A DNA stretch of 64,000 nucleotides from Pelagihabitans sp963760375 (GCA_963760375.1 CAVXCS010000007.1:248001-312000), one strand, 5' to 3'. Positions 16,602 through 25,978 are shown, counted from the stretch's first letter. Notes: generated from the sequence alone by a model not told the origin. Program-made: numbers and translations.

Positions 16602-17369
16602 ATGGGTACCGATAGGGAAAATGGAAGCCTTTACACCAAAATAGAGGGCAAAACGGCCTTTGTAGAATTCGGACATCCGGCGGGAAATTCCTTTGTGGCC
16701 GAACTTTTAGATCGACTGACCGCTGAATTCGAACAACTTTCCGAAAATGAGGCCATCAATGTCATCGTACTTCGATCGGAAGGCAACAGGGCTTTTTGTG
16801 GCGGGGCCTCCTTCGATGAATTGTTGGCCATCGAAAATTTCGAAAAGGGGAAACTGTTTTTTAGCGGATTTGCCAATGTCATCAATGCCATGCGCACTTG
16901 CAATAAGATCATCGTTGGCAGGGTACAGGGCAAAACGGTGGGCGGCGGTGTAGGGTTGGCTGCGGCCTGCGACTACGTTTTTGCTTCCGTCGACGCGGCG
17001 ATTCGCCTCTCGGAACTCACCATTGGCATCGCACCCCTGGTGATTGCCCCGGCGGTGGAACGAAAAATGGGAAAGGCGGCGCTTTCCGAATTGTCGCTGT
17101 CGCCCACAACATGGAAAAATGCCTATTGGGCCCAGGAAAGGGGATTGTTCTCCAAGGTATACGACACCATGGCCGACCTCGACAAAGACCTTATGTCCTA
17201 TGTTGCAGCGCTTGCCGCATACAATCCCATGGCACTCAGGGCATGGAGAAAGGTTTTATGGGAAGGAACCGAACATTGGGGCCAGCTCTTGACTGAGAGG
17301 GCCGCCATCACCGGACAGTTGGCGCTTTCAGAATTCACTAAAAATGCCCTCAGTAAGTTTAAAAAATAA
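16602..17369 (+). CDS. Enoyl-CoA hydratase/isomerase family protein
   Basis: A 255-aa crotonase-fold protein. The oxyanion-hole strand NRAFCGGASFDEL is near residue 65 and GKTVGGGVGLAAACDYV near residue 108. The first catalytic Glu of classical enoyl-CoA hydratases (GGxxE) is replaced, as in methylglutaconyl/gamma-carboxygeranoyl-CoA hydratase-like members. The motif LSELTIGIAPLVIAP marks the second half of the active site. A role in branched-chain or fatty acyl-CoA breakdown is likely; exact substrate unknown. It is the last gene of the GNAT-MATE run. Confidence 0.8.
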   Translation: MGTDRENGSLYTKIEGKTAFVEFGHPAGNSFVAELLDRLTAEFEQLSENEAINVIVLRSEGNRAFCGGASFDELLAIENFEKGKLFFSGFANVINAMRTCNKIIVGRVQGKTVGGGVGLAAACDYVFASVDAAIRLSELTIGIAPLVIAPAVERKMGKAALSELSLSPTTWKNAYWAQERGLFSKVYDTMADLDKDLMSYVAALAAYNPMALRAWRKVLWEGTEHWGQLLTERAAITGQLALSEFTKNALSKFKK

Positions 17370-17409
17370 TGATTCCCGAATAATAACGTTCTATCCCAAA
17401 GGATAACTC

Positions 17410-17523
17410 ATGAAAATCTTGGATTTTTTGAATGGTAATATGGTATTCCCGCTCGTTGCCCTTCTGTTGCTGGTGATTTATTTTATTAATCGGGTACGCA
17501 CAAGAAGAAGATTTAAAAGATAA
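17410..17523 (+). CDS. Small single-span membrane protein (37 aa)
   Basis: A 37-aa open frame from ATG 17410. It has a short N-terminal lead (MKILDFLNGN), one hydrophobic helix (MVFPLVALLLLVIYFI) and a strongly basic tail (RVRTRRRFKR), the pattern of an N-out/C-in single-span peptide under the positive-inside rule. It lies 40 bp after the enoyl-CoA hydratase. Coding status is inferred from this organised composition; I cannot assign a function. Confidence 0.5.
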   Translation: MKILDFLNGNMVFPLVALLLLVIYFINRVRTRRRFKR

Positions 17524-17653
17524 AAATCTTAATGGGACCTGAGGGAACAGCGGCCCTTACCACGCTTAAGTTCCCGAGCATCTTATAGGTTTTATATCGG
17601 CAATGCTTTGGCTAAAGTCAATATAAAGGAAGGTTTTCGTTTTAAAGAATTCC

Positions 17654-17661
17654 TACCTTTG
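17654..17661 (+). promoter_or_regulatory. Bacteroidota -7 promoter box of queD
   Basis: TACCTTTG matches the Bacteroidota housekeeping -7 consensus TAnnTTTG and lies 17 bases before the queD start codon. A convincing -33 TTTG at normal spacing is not obvious. Confidence 0.5.
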
Positions 17662-17678
17662 CCCAGCAAATTGAAATT

Positions 17679-18134
17679 ATGGGCAACATAAGAATCACCA
17701 AGCAGTTCAGTTTTGAAACGGGCCATGCCCTGTATGGTTATGACGGCAAGTGCCGGAACGTGCATGGGCACAGCTACAAGCTTTCAGTGACCGTTATCGG
17801 GCAGCCCATTGCAGATACTTCCCACGTAAAATTGGGAATGGTCATCGATTTTGGCGACCTCAAGAAAATCGTGAAGGAAGAAATTGTCGATGAATTCGAC
17901 CATGCCACGGTCTTCAACAAAAATACCCCCCATGTAGAGCTGGCCAAAGAACTCAGCGACCGTGGCCACAAGGTGATCCTTGCCCACTACCAACCGACCA
18001 GCGAGAACATGGTGGTCGATTTCGCCAAAAAGATCAAGGCGCGGTTACCGAAAAACATCAGTTTACATTCCCTAAAACTTCAAGAAACGGAGACCTCCTA
18101 TGCAGAGTGGTTTGCCTCCGACAATAATTCTTAA
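17679..18134 (+). CDS. queD: 6-carboxytetrahydropterin synthase (QueD/PTPS family)
   Basis: A 151-aa T-fold enzyme. Zinc ligands His16 (ETGHAL), His29 and His31 (NVHGHSY) are present, with the catalytic Cys at 25 (GKCRNVHG) and a Glu near the end (QETETSY) that binds the pterin. This fits QueD, which makes 6-carboxy-5,6,7,8-tetrahydropterin from dihydroneopterin triphosphate in queuosine synthesis; a 6-pyruvoyl-tetrahydropterin synthase is the alternative. A TACCTTTG promoter box lies just upstream and lpxH follows after 83 bp. Confidence 0.85.
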   Translation: MGNIRITKQFSFETGHALYGYDGKCRNVHGHSYKLSVTVIGQPIADTSHVKLGMVIDFGDLKKIVKEEIVDEFDHATVFNKNTPHVELAKELSDRGHKVILAHYQPTSENMVVDFAKKIKARLPKNISLHSLKLQETETSYAEWFASDNNS

Positions 18135-18217
18135 CCCCCTAAGGGATTGGGCCAAAAATGCGCTTGCTTGGATTTATGGCAAAGCGCGCTGGGCTTTTTC
18201 CTTATCTTTATCGCCAT

Positions 18218-18988
18218 ATGCAATCGATCGACATCCCAGCGGGTAAGAAAGTTTATTTCGCAAGCGACAACCATCTGGGCGCGCCCAGCTTCAAGGAAAG
18301 TCTGCCGCGCGAAAAAAAATTCGTGGCCTGGCTCGACACCATAAAAAGTGACGCTGCGGCACTCTTCCTATTGGGCGATCTTTTCGATTTTTGGATGGAA
18401 TACAAGACCGTGGTCCCAAAAGGGTTTACCCGTACCTTGGGGAAATTGGCCGAATTATCGGATGCCGGAATCCCCATCTACTATTTTGTGGGCAACCACG
18501 ACCTTTGGATGAACGGGTATTTCGAAGAAGAACTCAATATCCCGGTTTTCCATCGGCCCCAACAGTTCACGATCAATGGCAAATTTTTCTTCATCGGCCA
18601 TGGTGACGGACTTGGTCCTCAGGACAAGGGCTATAAACGCATGAAAAAAGTATTTACCAATCCTGTGGCACAATGGTTTTTCAGGTGGCTGCACCCCGAC
18701 TGGGGGGTTCGATTGGCACAGTACTTTTCAGTGAAGAACAAATTGATCTCGGGGGACGATGACATCAAATTTTTGGGCGAAGAAAGCGAATGGCTGGTGC
18801 AATACGCAAAACGGAAATTGGAAGACCGTCATTTCGATTATTTCCTTTTCGGGCATCGGCACCTGCCCTTGAACATCGACTTGAACGGTAAGTCAACCTA
18901 TATCAACCTGGGCGATTGGATTTCCTACTTTACCTATGCCGTTTTCGATGGAGATAGCATTTCCCTGGAGAAATATACCATCAGCTAG
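18218..18988 (+). CDS. lpxH: UDP-2,3-diacylglucosamine diphosphatase (LpxH-like)
   Basis: A 256-aa calcineurin-like phosphoesterase. Metal-binding motifs appear in order: SDNHLG (Asp17, His19), GDLFDFW, GNHDLW, GHGDGLG and FGHRHLP. This is the LpxH layout, which hydrolyses UDP-2,3-diacylglucosamine to lipid X in lipid A synthesis at the inner-membrane face. I chose ATG 18218, giving the normal N-terminus; an upstream in-frame ATG at 18158 adds 20 residues without similarity. The gene converges with the MFS gene, and the two reading frames overlap by 8 bases at their ends. Confidence 0.85.
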   Translation: MQSIDIPAGKKVYFASDNHLGAPSFKESLPREKKFVAWLDTIKSDAAALFLLGDLFDFWMEYKTVVPKGFTRTLGKLAELSDAGIPIYYFVGNHDLWMNGYFEEELNIPVFHRPQQFTINGKFFFIGHGDGLGPQDKGYKRMKKVFTNPVAQWFFRWLHPDWGVRLAQYFSVKNKLISGDDDIKFLGEESEWLVQYAKRKLEDRHFDYFLFGHRHLPLNIDLNGKSTYINLGDWISYFTYAVFDGDSISLEKYTIS

Positions 18989-20240
18989 CAGTCTCGTGCT
19001 GTTCCACATCTTTTTGAAGGTCCAGTTTTCTGAAACTGGGCGAGAAGATGGCCGTCAAGCCCACGGTGGCCAAGGTCATACAGCCTCCGAAAACCACGGC
19101 GACCACAGTGCCCATGTACTTAGCGGTTAGGCCACTTTCAAAGGCGCCGAGTTCGTTGGAGGAACCTACGAACATCGAATTTACCGAAGCTACCCTGCCC
19201 CTCATGTGATCGGGGGTCTTCAATTGTAAAATGGTTTGTCGGATGACCATGGAAATACCGTCCACGGCCCCGCTCAAAAACAAGGCGATCACCGACAACC
19301 AAAATATCGTGGACAATCCGAAAACAATCATGCAGATTCCAAAAGCGAAAACCGCCAAAAGCAGCTTCTTCCCCGCAGACCGGTGCAAAGGAAATCGGGT
19401 GGATCCCAACATGGTCAAGGCGGCACCTACTGCGGGTGCAGCCCTTAAAATACCGAATCCTTCGGCCCCTACCTGCAAAATATCCTGGGCATAGATCGGC
19501 AAAAGCGCCACGGCACCGCCAAAGAGCACTGCGATCATATCGAGGGTAAGGGCGCCCAAAATGGCTTTGGTCTCAAAAACAAACCGAAGGCCTTCCTTAA
19601 GGCTATCGATTACGGCTTCCCCCAATTTCGGGTTCAAAATGGGTTTTCTGGAAATTTGCGATAAGGCGATAAGCGCCATCAAGGAAAAGAAAAACACCAG
19701 GCACATCGACCAATGTACCCCGATCCATCCGATCGAAAATCCCGCCAAGGCCGGCCCCAACACAGAGGCCAATTGCCAAGTGGTACTGCTCCAGGTGGCC
19801 GCATTCGGATATACCTTTTTGGGCACCACCAAAGCCAATAAAGAAAATACGGTCGGCCCCAAAAACGCCCTAACGATACCCCCAATGAATACGAGCAAAT
19901 AAATGGAATACAGGATGGTTTTGGTTTCTGTCTGGGCCACCACTGAAGGCAGGCTGATGATGAACAGTCCCAGGCTGATGACCGAAAACCCCAAAATACA
20001 TTTGACCAAGAGGTTGCGTTTCTCGTTTTGGTCTACGACATGGCCCGCGAAAAGGGCCATCACAATGGCCGGAATGATTTCCATGAGTCCGATCAAACCC
20101 AATGATAGGGGGTCTTTTGTCAATGAATATACCTGCCATTCGATGACTATGAACTGCATGGACCACGCAAAGACCATGGCAAAACGCACCCCCAGAAAAA
20201 CATTGAATTCTTTAAAGCGCAAAGCGGCATATGGATCCAT
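18981..20240 (-). CDS. MFS transporter (EntS-like)
   Basis: A 419-aa major facilitator with about 12 hydrophobic segments. It starts MDPYAALRFKEFNVFLGVRF, includes FAGHVVDQNEKRNLL (the loop 2-3 A-like motif with conserved Asp and basic residues) and GPALAGFSI. The architecture matches the MFS_3/EntS group, which export siderophores or small molecules; the substrate is unknown. It is downstream of recJ on the same strand (143-bp gap) and its stop overlaps the convergent lpxH end by 8 bases. Confidence 0.85.
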   Translation of the reverse strand: MDPYAALRFKEFNVFLGVRFAMVFAWSMQFIVIEWQVYSLTKDPLSLGLIGLMEIIPAIVMALFAGHVVDQNEKRNLLVKCILGFSVISLGLFIISLPSVVAQTETKTILYSIYLLVFIGGIVRAFLGPTVFSLLALVVPKKVYPNAATWSSTTWQLASVLGPALAGFSIGWIGVHWSMCLVFFFSLMALIALSQISRKPILNPKLGEAVIDSLKEGLRFVFETKAILGALTLDMIAVLFGGAVALLPIYAQDILQVGAEGFGILRAAPAVGAALTMLGSTRFPLHRSAGKKLLLAVFAFGICMIVFGLSTIFWLSVIALFLSGAVDGISMVIRQTILQLKTPDHMRGRVASVNSMFVGSSNELGAFESGLTAKYMGTVVAVVFGGCMTLATVGLTAIFSPSFRKLDLQKDVEQHETAS

Positions 20241-20383
20241 AGTGGTTGCCCGTCAAAAAATAAGTGCCAAAGATATTATTATATCATCTTGCATGACCTT
20301 AATGGGAGAAATAAATCAATGATCGATGTTGGTCACCGCCAACCAAGAAGCATCCTCGCGAAGGTTTCCCCGGCGAAAATCGA

Positions 20384-22075
20384 TTACTTCCGGAGGTCCT
20401 TGATCTTGAGCTGGATGCTGATATTGCCCTGCCATTCATTTTCCTCAAGGGTATACAGTGCACTAAAGGTTTTTTTCTCTGAAACGAGTTCGATCTTATC
20501 GCCCAAATTGAAACCGATGCCCCCAAATGGGCCATATCCGTGCTGGGTCAATGAAACCTTCAAATGCGCCCCGTTTTCACCGACCTGTTTGGCGTAACCC
20601 GTATCGGCCAATTGTTCCGTCATGAAAACCGGGGTCATGTTGCCGGGTCCGAACGGGGCAAATTGCTGCAGGATCCTCAGCAACTTCGGATTGATTTGAT
20701 CGAAGCCGATCAGCGCATCGGCCGTGAGTTCGGGAATCAATAAATTGGGGTCGATGCTTTCTGAAACCACTTGCTCGAACCTTGATTTGAAGGCCTCATA
20801 TTGCTCTTCCAACAGGGTCAGGCCCGCGGCGTACTTATGCCCCCCAAACTGTTCGATACAGTCGGAACAGCCTTCGAGCGCATGGTACACATCGAACCCT
20901 TTTACCGAACGTGCGGAAGCCGCCAGTTTGTTGCCGCTTTTCGTAAAAACGAGGGTTGGCCTATAGTAGGTTTCCGTTAAACGGGAGGCGACGATGCCGA
21001 TGACCCCTTTGTGCCAGGTATCTTTGTAGACCACTGAGGTAAACCGGTCTTCTTCCTTGTTTTGCTCGATCTGGCCCAGTGCTTCCAAGGTTATTTCCTG
21101 ATCTAAGTTCCTTCTATCGGTATTGAACTGTTCAATCTCTTTGGCAATGCTTTTCGCAAGGTCGCCGTCCGTGGCCGTGAGGAGGTTTACCGCATGTTGC
21201 CCATGCTCCATTCGCCCGGCGGCATTGATTCTCGGAGCGATGATAAAGACCACATCGGTTATGCTGAGTTCACTTTTGTTGATTTGGTCGATGATGGCCC
21301 GGATGCCGGCCCTGGGTCTCGCATTGATCACCTGCAGGCCAAAATGGGCCAGTATGCGATTCTCCCCGGTTATGGGAACGATATCTGCCCCGATGGCCGT
21401 GGCCACCAGATCGAGATAAGGAACTAAGGCATCGATGCCCACCCCTTGTCGTGATGCCAAGGCCTGGATCAATTTAAAGCCCACCCCGCAGCCACAGAGT
21501 TCATCATAAGGATAGTGGCAATCTTCCCTTTTGGGGTCCAGCACTGCGATCGCATCGGGTAGTTGGGCCCCCGGTCTGTGGTGGTCGCAAATGATAAAGT
21601 CAATGCCCTTTTTCTTGGCATAATCGACCTTTTCAAGCGCCTTTATCCCACAATCCAGTGCAATGATCAAGGAAAAGGAATTGTCTTCCGCAAAATCGAT
21701 GCCCTGATGGGAAATACCATATCCTTCGGAATACCGATCGGGGATGTAGGTCGCGACGTTGGGATAATATTGCAATAGATAGGAGGAAACCAAAGCGACT
21801 GCAGTGGTACCGTCCACATCATAGTCCCCAAATACCAAAATATTTTCCTGCTTGGCCATGGCCGTTTCTATACGGGCCACTGCCAGATCCATGTCCTTCA
21901 TCAAAAAAGGATCGTGCAAATGGGACAAATGGGGCCGAAAAAACATTTTTGCCTCATCGTAGTTGTTGATCCCCCGCTGCAAAAGCAACTGGGCGACCAG
22001 CGCATCAACCTTGAGCGCTTCGGCCAATTGGTCGATCCGTTTTTGTTCCGGTCTTGGTTTGAGCGTCCATCGCAT
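20384..22075 (-). CDS. recJ: Single-stranded-DNA-specific exonuclease RecJ
   Basis: A 563-aa DHH-family 5'-3' ssDNA exonuclease used in recombination and mismatch repair. Visible motifs are FGDYDVDGTTA (residues about 76-86), the DHH motif in ICDHHRPG near 165, and GGHKYAAGLTL in the DHHA1 domain near 420. The C-terminal OB-like region is complete. I chose ATG 22075 (MRWTLKP), the usual N-terminus; a start 4 codons upstream is also open. It lies downstream of the OsmC gene (107-bp gap) and upstream of the MFS gene. Confidence 0.93.
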   Translation of the reverse strand: MRWTLKPRPEQKRIDQLAEALKVDALVAQLLLQRGINNYDEAKMFFRPHLSHLHDPFLMKDMDLAVARIETAMAKQENILVFGDYDVDGTTAVALVSSYLLQYYPNVATYIPDRYSEGYGISHQGIDFAEDNSFSLIIALDCGIKALEKVDYAKKKGIDFIICDHHRPGAQLPDAIAVLDPKREDCHYPYDELCGCGVGFKLIQALASRQGVGIDALVPYLDLVATAIGADIVPITGENRILAHFGLQVINARPRAGIRAIIDQINKSELSITDVVFIIAPRINAAGRMEHGQHAVNLLTATDGDLAKSIAKEIEQFNTDRRNLDQEITLEALGQIEQNKEEDRFTSVVYKDTWHKGVIGIVASRLTETYYRPTLVFTKSGNKLAASARSVKGFDVYHALEGCSDCIEQFGGHKYAAGLTLLEEQYEAFKSRFEQVVSESIDPNLLIPELTADALIGFDQINPKLLRILQQFAPFGPGNMTPVFMTEQLADTGYAKQVGENGAHLKVSLTQHGYGPFGGIGFNLGDKIELVSEKKTFSALYTLEENEWQGNISIQLKIKDLRK

Positions 22076-22182
22076 ACTATCCCACACAATTCGTTAACTC
22101 CGACGGGAGGTCTATTTTTACTGAAATGCCGCCAGGAAGTTCTGGCCAAAAGTCAAGGACCGGCACCCCTTAGCGGAAATTG

Positions 22183-22611
22183 CTATTGATGGTGAAAAAT
22201 CGCCTTGATCTCGAGCTTGGCGAAATGTCGAAACATCTCCATCACTCCACAATACTTTTCAACCGATAGGTCGACCGCCCTTTTGAGCTTGTCTTCCTTT
22301 AGATTGCCCCCATAAAAATGGAATTCAACCAATACCTTATCATAATATTTGGGGTGTTCGTCGGTCAAGTGGGCAATGGTCTCAATGTGGAATTTTTCGA
22401 CCTCCAACTTCATTTTTTTGATAAGGCCGGCCACGTCCAATCCCGAACATCCTGCCATGGAAGAGAGCATCAATGCTTTGGGTCGAAAACCGTTGCCATC
22501 CCCCCCGTCGTCAGGGCCTGCATCCATTTTTAAGTTCAACCCGGATGGATTGGTGCTCTCGAAGGCCATCTTGCCCAGCCATTTGGTCGTGATATGATTT
22601 GTGGTCCCCAT
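22183..22611 (-). CDS. OsmC family protein
   Basis: A 142-aa protein of the OsmC/Ohr superfamily, many members of which reduce organic hydroperoxides through two cysteines. Both expected cysteines are present: Cys55 in SMAGCSGLD and Cys121 in VEKYCGVM. The N-terminal strand and central helix are of normal length. This subgroup (YhfA-like) is widespread in Bacteroidota and its physiological substrate is not settled. It is divergent from the AhpD-like gene (73-bp gap), another redox-type protein, which may mean a shared oxidative-stress control region. Confidence 0.85.
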   Translation of the reverse strand: MGTTNHITTKWLGKMAFESTNPSGLNLKMDAGPDDGGDGNGFRPKALMLSSMAGCSGLDVAGLIKKMKLEVEKFHIETIAHLTDEHPKYYDKVLVEFHFYGGNLKEDKLKRAVDLSVEKYCGVMEMFRHFAKLEIKAIFHHQ

Positions 22612-22684
22612 TATTTTTTGTTTCTTGTTAGCATAATCATTCCAGTTTCAAAAGTAGCATAAAACCCGGTAAAAACATTACAGT

Positions 22685-23287
22685 ATGCCCTTAGTAAATC
22701 CGCTTCCTTCAGACCACGATGCCGAAACCAAAGAATTGTCTCGCTTCTTTAACGAGACCTTGGGATTTTGCCCGAATTCGGTGCTCACCATGCAACACCG
22801 GCCGGCAATTTCAAAGGCTTTTATCAACCTCAACAAGGCGGTAATGGCCAATGAGGGCAGGGTGACTTCCGCCCTGAAAAGAATGATCGCCTGGGTGAGC
22901 AGCAATGCCAGTGGCTGCCGATACTGCCAGGCCCATGCAATTAGGGCAGCCGAGCGTTACGGGGCGGAACAGGAACAACTCGACCATATTTGGGAATACC
23001 GGACCCATGGGTCATTTTCGGAAGCGGAAAGGGCCGCTTTGGACTTTTCGCTCTTGGCCTCCCAGGTGCCCAATGGGGTGAACGCCGAGATCAAGGAACG
23101 GTTGTACCGCCATTGGAACGAAGGGGAAATCGTTGAGATTTTGGGCGTTATCGCGTTATTCGGCTATTTGAACCGTTGGAACGATTCCATGGGCACCAAC
23201 ATCGAAGATGGCGCGGTTGAAAGCGGGGCGCAGTACCTGGGGAAACACGGCTGGGAAAAAGGGAAACATGGCGGGGGCGTATATTGA
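22685..23287 (+). CDS. Carboxymuconolactone decarboxylase family (AhpD-like) protein
   Basis: A 200-aa all-helical protein with the AhpD-like redox motif CRYCQAH (Cys78, Cys81, His84) and a preceding Glu/Ser segment. Members are alkylhydroperoxidases or peroxidase-associated thiol proteins. It faces the OsmC gene across a 73-bp divergent intergenic region. The length is normal for the peroxidase-related subgroup. No signal peptide. Confidence 0.85.
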   Translation: MPLVNPLPSDHDAETKELSRFFNETLGFCPNSVLTMQHRPAISKAFINLNKAVMANEGRVTSALKRMIAWVSSNASGCRYCQAHAIRAAERYGAEQEQLDHIWEYRTHGSFSEAERAALDFSLLASQVPNGVNAEIKERLYRHWNEGEIVEILGVIALFGYLNRWNDSMGTNIEDGAVESGAQYLGKHGWEKGKHGGGVY

Positions 23288-23335
23288 ACTGCCGACCAAG
23301 TTGCAACCGAGGTTTTCGGCACAGCCCCAAGCTTT

Positions 23336-24463
23336 TCAAACCAAAAAAGTCCGCAATAAATAAATCGTGAACATTCCCCAAAACGTGCCGGTGGCCATGC
23401 TCAATATGGCCAGAACGATGGCATGTGGCATCCACTTTTTTTCATAGGCTGCCGTAACCGCAGGCGCGGTCGCGATCCCCCCAACATTCGCCATGCTGGC
23501 AATGGGTACCCATGCCATATTTACGTTCAATACCTTGGCGATCAAGACCATGAAAATAAAATGGCCCAAGATCCAGATGATCAAAAAGGCCAAAAATGCG
23601 CTGTTGAAACCTAGGGTCGCAAATTGCAGTTTGAGCCCCAAGACCGCCATGACCACGAGGATCAGGATGCCGCCGATTTTCAATGAAAAACGAAAATTCC
23701 AATTGGGAATGAAATTGCTCAAGGCCAACCCCAATAACGACAGCACAACCACCTTGCCAACAAAACTATCGATCGATACATGGCATATGGCAATGGCCAA
23801 GATCATGATCGCACCGCAATACCAAGGGGAAAGGGGATTCTTGGCTTCGGCACGCAGGTCTTCGGGCATGGCAAGATCGGAAATACGGAACAGGCCGTTC
23901 AGGTATCGGCTTTTCTTAATGGCCTGGAACATGAGGATGGTCCAGATATTCACCAATATGTTATCCATCACCAGAACCGACAGGAAAATGTGCTCGGGGC
24001 ATTCCACCAGCTCCTTCAATACCAATTGACTGGTACTCCCGCCGATCCAGCTTCCCACGATGGGCGGAATGCCCTTCCAATATTCCCCTTGTAACATGGT
24101 GTTTGTGACGAGATCTGATTCCGATATTCCCAATAACAACAGTACGGGGAACAGGGCAATAAAAAAGGATCCCGATAAAAAAAGTAGGATCGGCTTCCAT
24201 CCGATGGCCTTCAATTGTCCTATAGATAGGCTGGCCATTACCGAAATGATGGCCAAGGGAATAAAAAGATCCCTGCTGAACCGGTGTATCCCCGCCTGGG
24301 AATAGTCCGCATCAAGCGCATATGAAACCAAGGCAGGAATGAGGTAAGCGAGCAGGATGGCCGGGACCCAATCAAAAAGCGATTGGAGGTGCCGATTTTC
24401 CCACCGGTCAAGGAAATAAACGGCCAAAACCGTGAACAAGGAAATGAGCCATGGCGTCATCAT
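23336..24463 (-). CDS. DUF819 family membrane protein
   Basis: A 375-aa polytopic protein with about ten hydrophobic segments and the DUF819 phrases PPIVGSWIGGSTSQ near residue 134 and MANVGGIATAPAV near residue 332, a pseudo-repeated GG-x-AP feature found in several carrier folds. A transporter role is probable but no substrate is known. It starts 36 bp behind rsmI on the same strand and is probably cotranscribed with it. Confidence 0.85.
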   Translation of the reverse strand: MMTPWLISLFTVLAVYFLDRWENRHLQSLFDWVPAILLAYLIPALVSYALDADYSQAGIHRFSRDLFIPLAIISVMASLSIGQLKAIGWKPILLFLSGSFFIALFPVLLLLGISESDLVTNTMLQGEYWKGIPPIVGSWIGGSTSQLVLKELVECPEHIFLSVLVMDNILVNIWTILMFQAIKKSRYLNGLFRISDLAMPEDLRAEAKNPLSPWYCGAIMILAIAICHVSIDSFVGKVVVLSLLGLALSNFIPNWNFRFSLKIGGILILVVMAVLGLKLQFATLGFNSAFLAFLIIWILGHFIFMVLIAKVLNVNMAWVPIASMANVGGIATAPAVTAAYEKKWMPHAIVLAILSMATGTFWGMFTIYLLRTFLV

Positions 24464-24499
24464 GGCTTCAATTTAAGTTTTTTCGGAAGAGCGCCCACA

Positions 24500-25171
24500 T
24501 TATTTTTTGCCCGCCACCACGATCACAATTTCACCCTTGGCAGGTTTCTTGGTATAGTGCTCGAGGATTTGGGCAGCAGTTCCCCTTACGGTCTCTTCGT
24601 ACATCTTGGTGAGTTCCCTGCACACGGCGACCTGTCTTTCCGCCCCGAAATATTCGATGATATGTGCCAGGGTCTTGAGCAGTTTGTGCGGCGATTCATA
24701 GAGGATCAGGGTGCGGCTTTCCTCCGCCAACAGTTGCAAACGGGTCTGTCGTCCTTTTTTGACCGGTAAAAACCCCTCAAACACGAATCGATCGCTGGGC
24801 ATGCCACTGTTCACCAGTGCAGGCACAAACGCGGTTGCTCCGGGGAGACATTCCACTTCGATGTCGTTTTCGATACAGGCCCGTGTGAGCAGGAATCCCG
24901 GGTCGGAAATGCCGGGGGTACCGGCATCGGATATCAATGCCATCCGTTCCCCTGCCAGTAAGCGTTTGATCAGGTCATCGAGCCTTTTATGCTCGTTGTG
25001 CATGTGATGGCTCTGCATCGGAGTGGCAATCTGAAAATGGTGGAGTAACTTCCCACTGGTACGGGTATCTTCCGCCAAAATAAAATCGACCTCCTTCAAG
25101 ATGCGCAAGGCACGAAGGGTGATGTCTTCCAGGTTGCCGATCGGCGTGGGTACCAGGTATAATTTTCCCAT
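24500..25171 (-). CDS. rsmI: 16S rRNA (cytidine1402-2'-O)-methyltransferase
   Basis: A 223-aa SAM-dependent enzyme of the tetrapyrrole-methylase fold. It opens LYLVPTPIGNLEDITLRAL and contains AEDTRTSGKLL and LISDAGTPGISDPG, all diagnostic of RsmI, which 2'-O-methylates C1402 of 16S rRNA at the decoding centre. The length is at the short end but complete for Bacteroidota. It is upstream of the DUF819 gene. Confidence 0.93.
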   Translation of the reverse strand: MGKLYLVPTPIGNLEDITLRALRILKEVDFILAEDTRTSGKLLHHFQIATPMQSHHMHNEHKRLDDLIKRLLAGERMALISDAGTPGISDPGFLLTRACIENDIEVECLPGATAFVPALVNSGMPSDRFVFEGFLPVKKGRQTRLQLLAEESRTLILYESPHKLLKTLAHIIEYFGAERQVAVCRELTKMYEETVRGTAAQILEHYTKKPAKGEIVIVVAGKK

Positions 25172-25232
25172 CTTTTTACTTGGACTTTATAAATTGGTTG
25201 ATGCGGGGATCTTCCTTCTTTAGTTGAAACCA

Positions 25233-25263
25233 TTGAATAAAAAACCCTACGCTGTGTAGGGTT
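25233..25263 (-). terminator. Rho-independent terminator of the 229-aa conserved gene
   Basis: On the minus strand an 8-bp stem (AACCCTAC / GTAGGGTT) with a 5-base loop runs straight into TTTTTTATT. It sits 26 bases after the stop of the upstream minus-strand gene and separates it from rsmI. Confidence 0.8.
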
Positions 25264-25288
25264 AAATTCTTGTGTGACGGAGCGTGAG

Positions 25289-25978
25289 TCAAGAGAACTT
25301 TCGCTCGATCAGTTCCATGAACCGTACTTCGTATTCCTCTTTTCCCTTCCAATTGCCATAATCCGGTTTAACCATATTGTTCACAAAAGAAATGGATCGA
25401 TCAAGGGTCTCGATGGTGCTCAATTGTGACAAAACGCGTTTATAGTCCTCAGCACTCCCATTGAAAAGATGTTTAATAAAAGCGAGTTTGTTGTTCAGGT
25501 CGACCTTAATTTCATTCTTCCCCAATTTGTCGTTCAGCGATTTTTGTTTGGCCTCCTTTGTCGTTAAAGGCTCATTCTTTGGCATAAAGAGCTCCTTATC
25601 GTTTTTCATGTAATCGGGCTTAGCCAAAAATTCGGCCAGTACATCTTCATCCTCGGCATGGTCGGACATTTCAGAGACCATATGCTTGATGGTGTCCATC
25701 CCAGGGGTAATGATATCTTCTTGATGCGGATTGGTTTCGGGCACGGAAGCATTGGCGCTGAGCACCATACTTGCCATTTTCTCGAATTTTGCCGCAACTA
25801 CATTTTTCGAAACATCGATTTCGACATCATGCAGTTTCTCCTCAATAAATTTCAATACGGCCAATTTTTCGTACAAAGTCCTGGAGGCCTCGTACAGTTC
25901 TGAAATATCGTTCATATCACGTGCCGTAATGATGTCGGTGGACAATTTTCGCAGCTCTTCCTTCAATTTTCTCTTCAT
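25289..25978 (-). CDS. Conserved hypothetical protein of Bacteroidota
   Basis: A soluble, charged, helix-rich protein of 229 aa from ATG 25978; an earlier in-frame ATG at 26041 would add a Lys-rich 21-residue lead. The C-terminus carries the most conserved-looking part: LAFIKHLFNGSAEDYKRVL, then VKPDYGNWKGKEEYE and FMELIERKFS. I recognise it as a conserved Bacteroidota family lying beside tdk, but know no function for it. It has no membrane span, signal or catalytic motif. It is divergent from tdk and ends at a strong terminator. Confidence 0.75.
   Translation of the reverse strand: MKRKLKEELRKLSTDIITARDMNDISELYEASRTLYEKLAVLKFIEEKLHDVEIDVSKNVVAAKFEKMASMVLSANASVPETNPHQEDIITPGMDTIKHMVSEMSDHAEDEDVLAEFLAKPDYMKNDKELFMPKNEPLTTKEAKQKSLNDKLGKNEIKVDLNNKLAFIKHLFNGSAEDYKRVLSQLSTIETLDRSISFVNNMVKPDYGNWKGKEEYEVRFMELIERKFS

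Noticed and set aside
18981..18988. Eight-base convergent overlap of lpxH and the MFS gene.
   Set aside because: Short tail-to-tail overlaps are common in compact genomes and need no special explanation.
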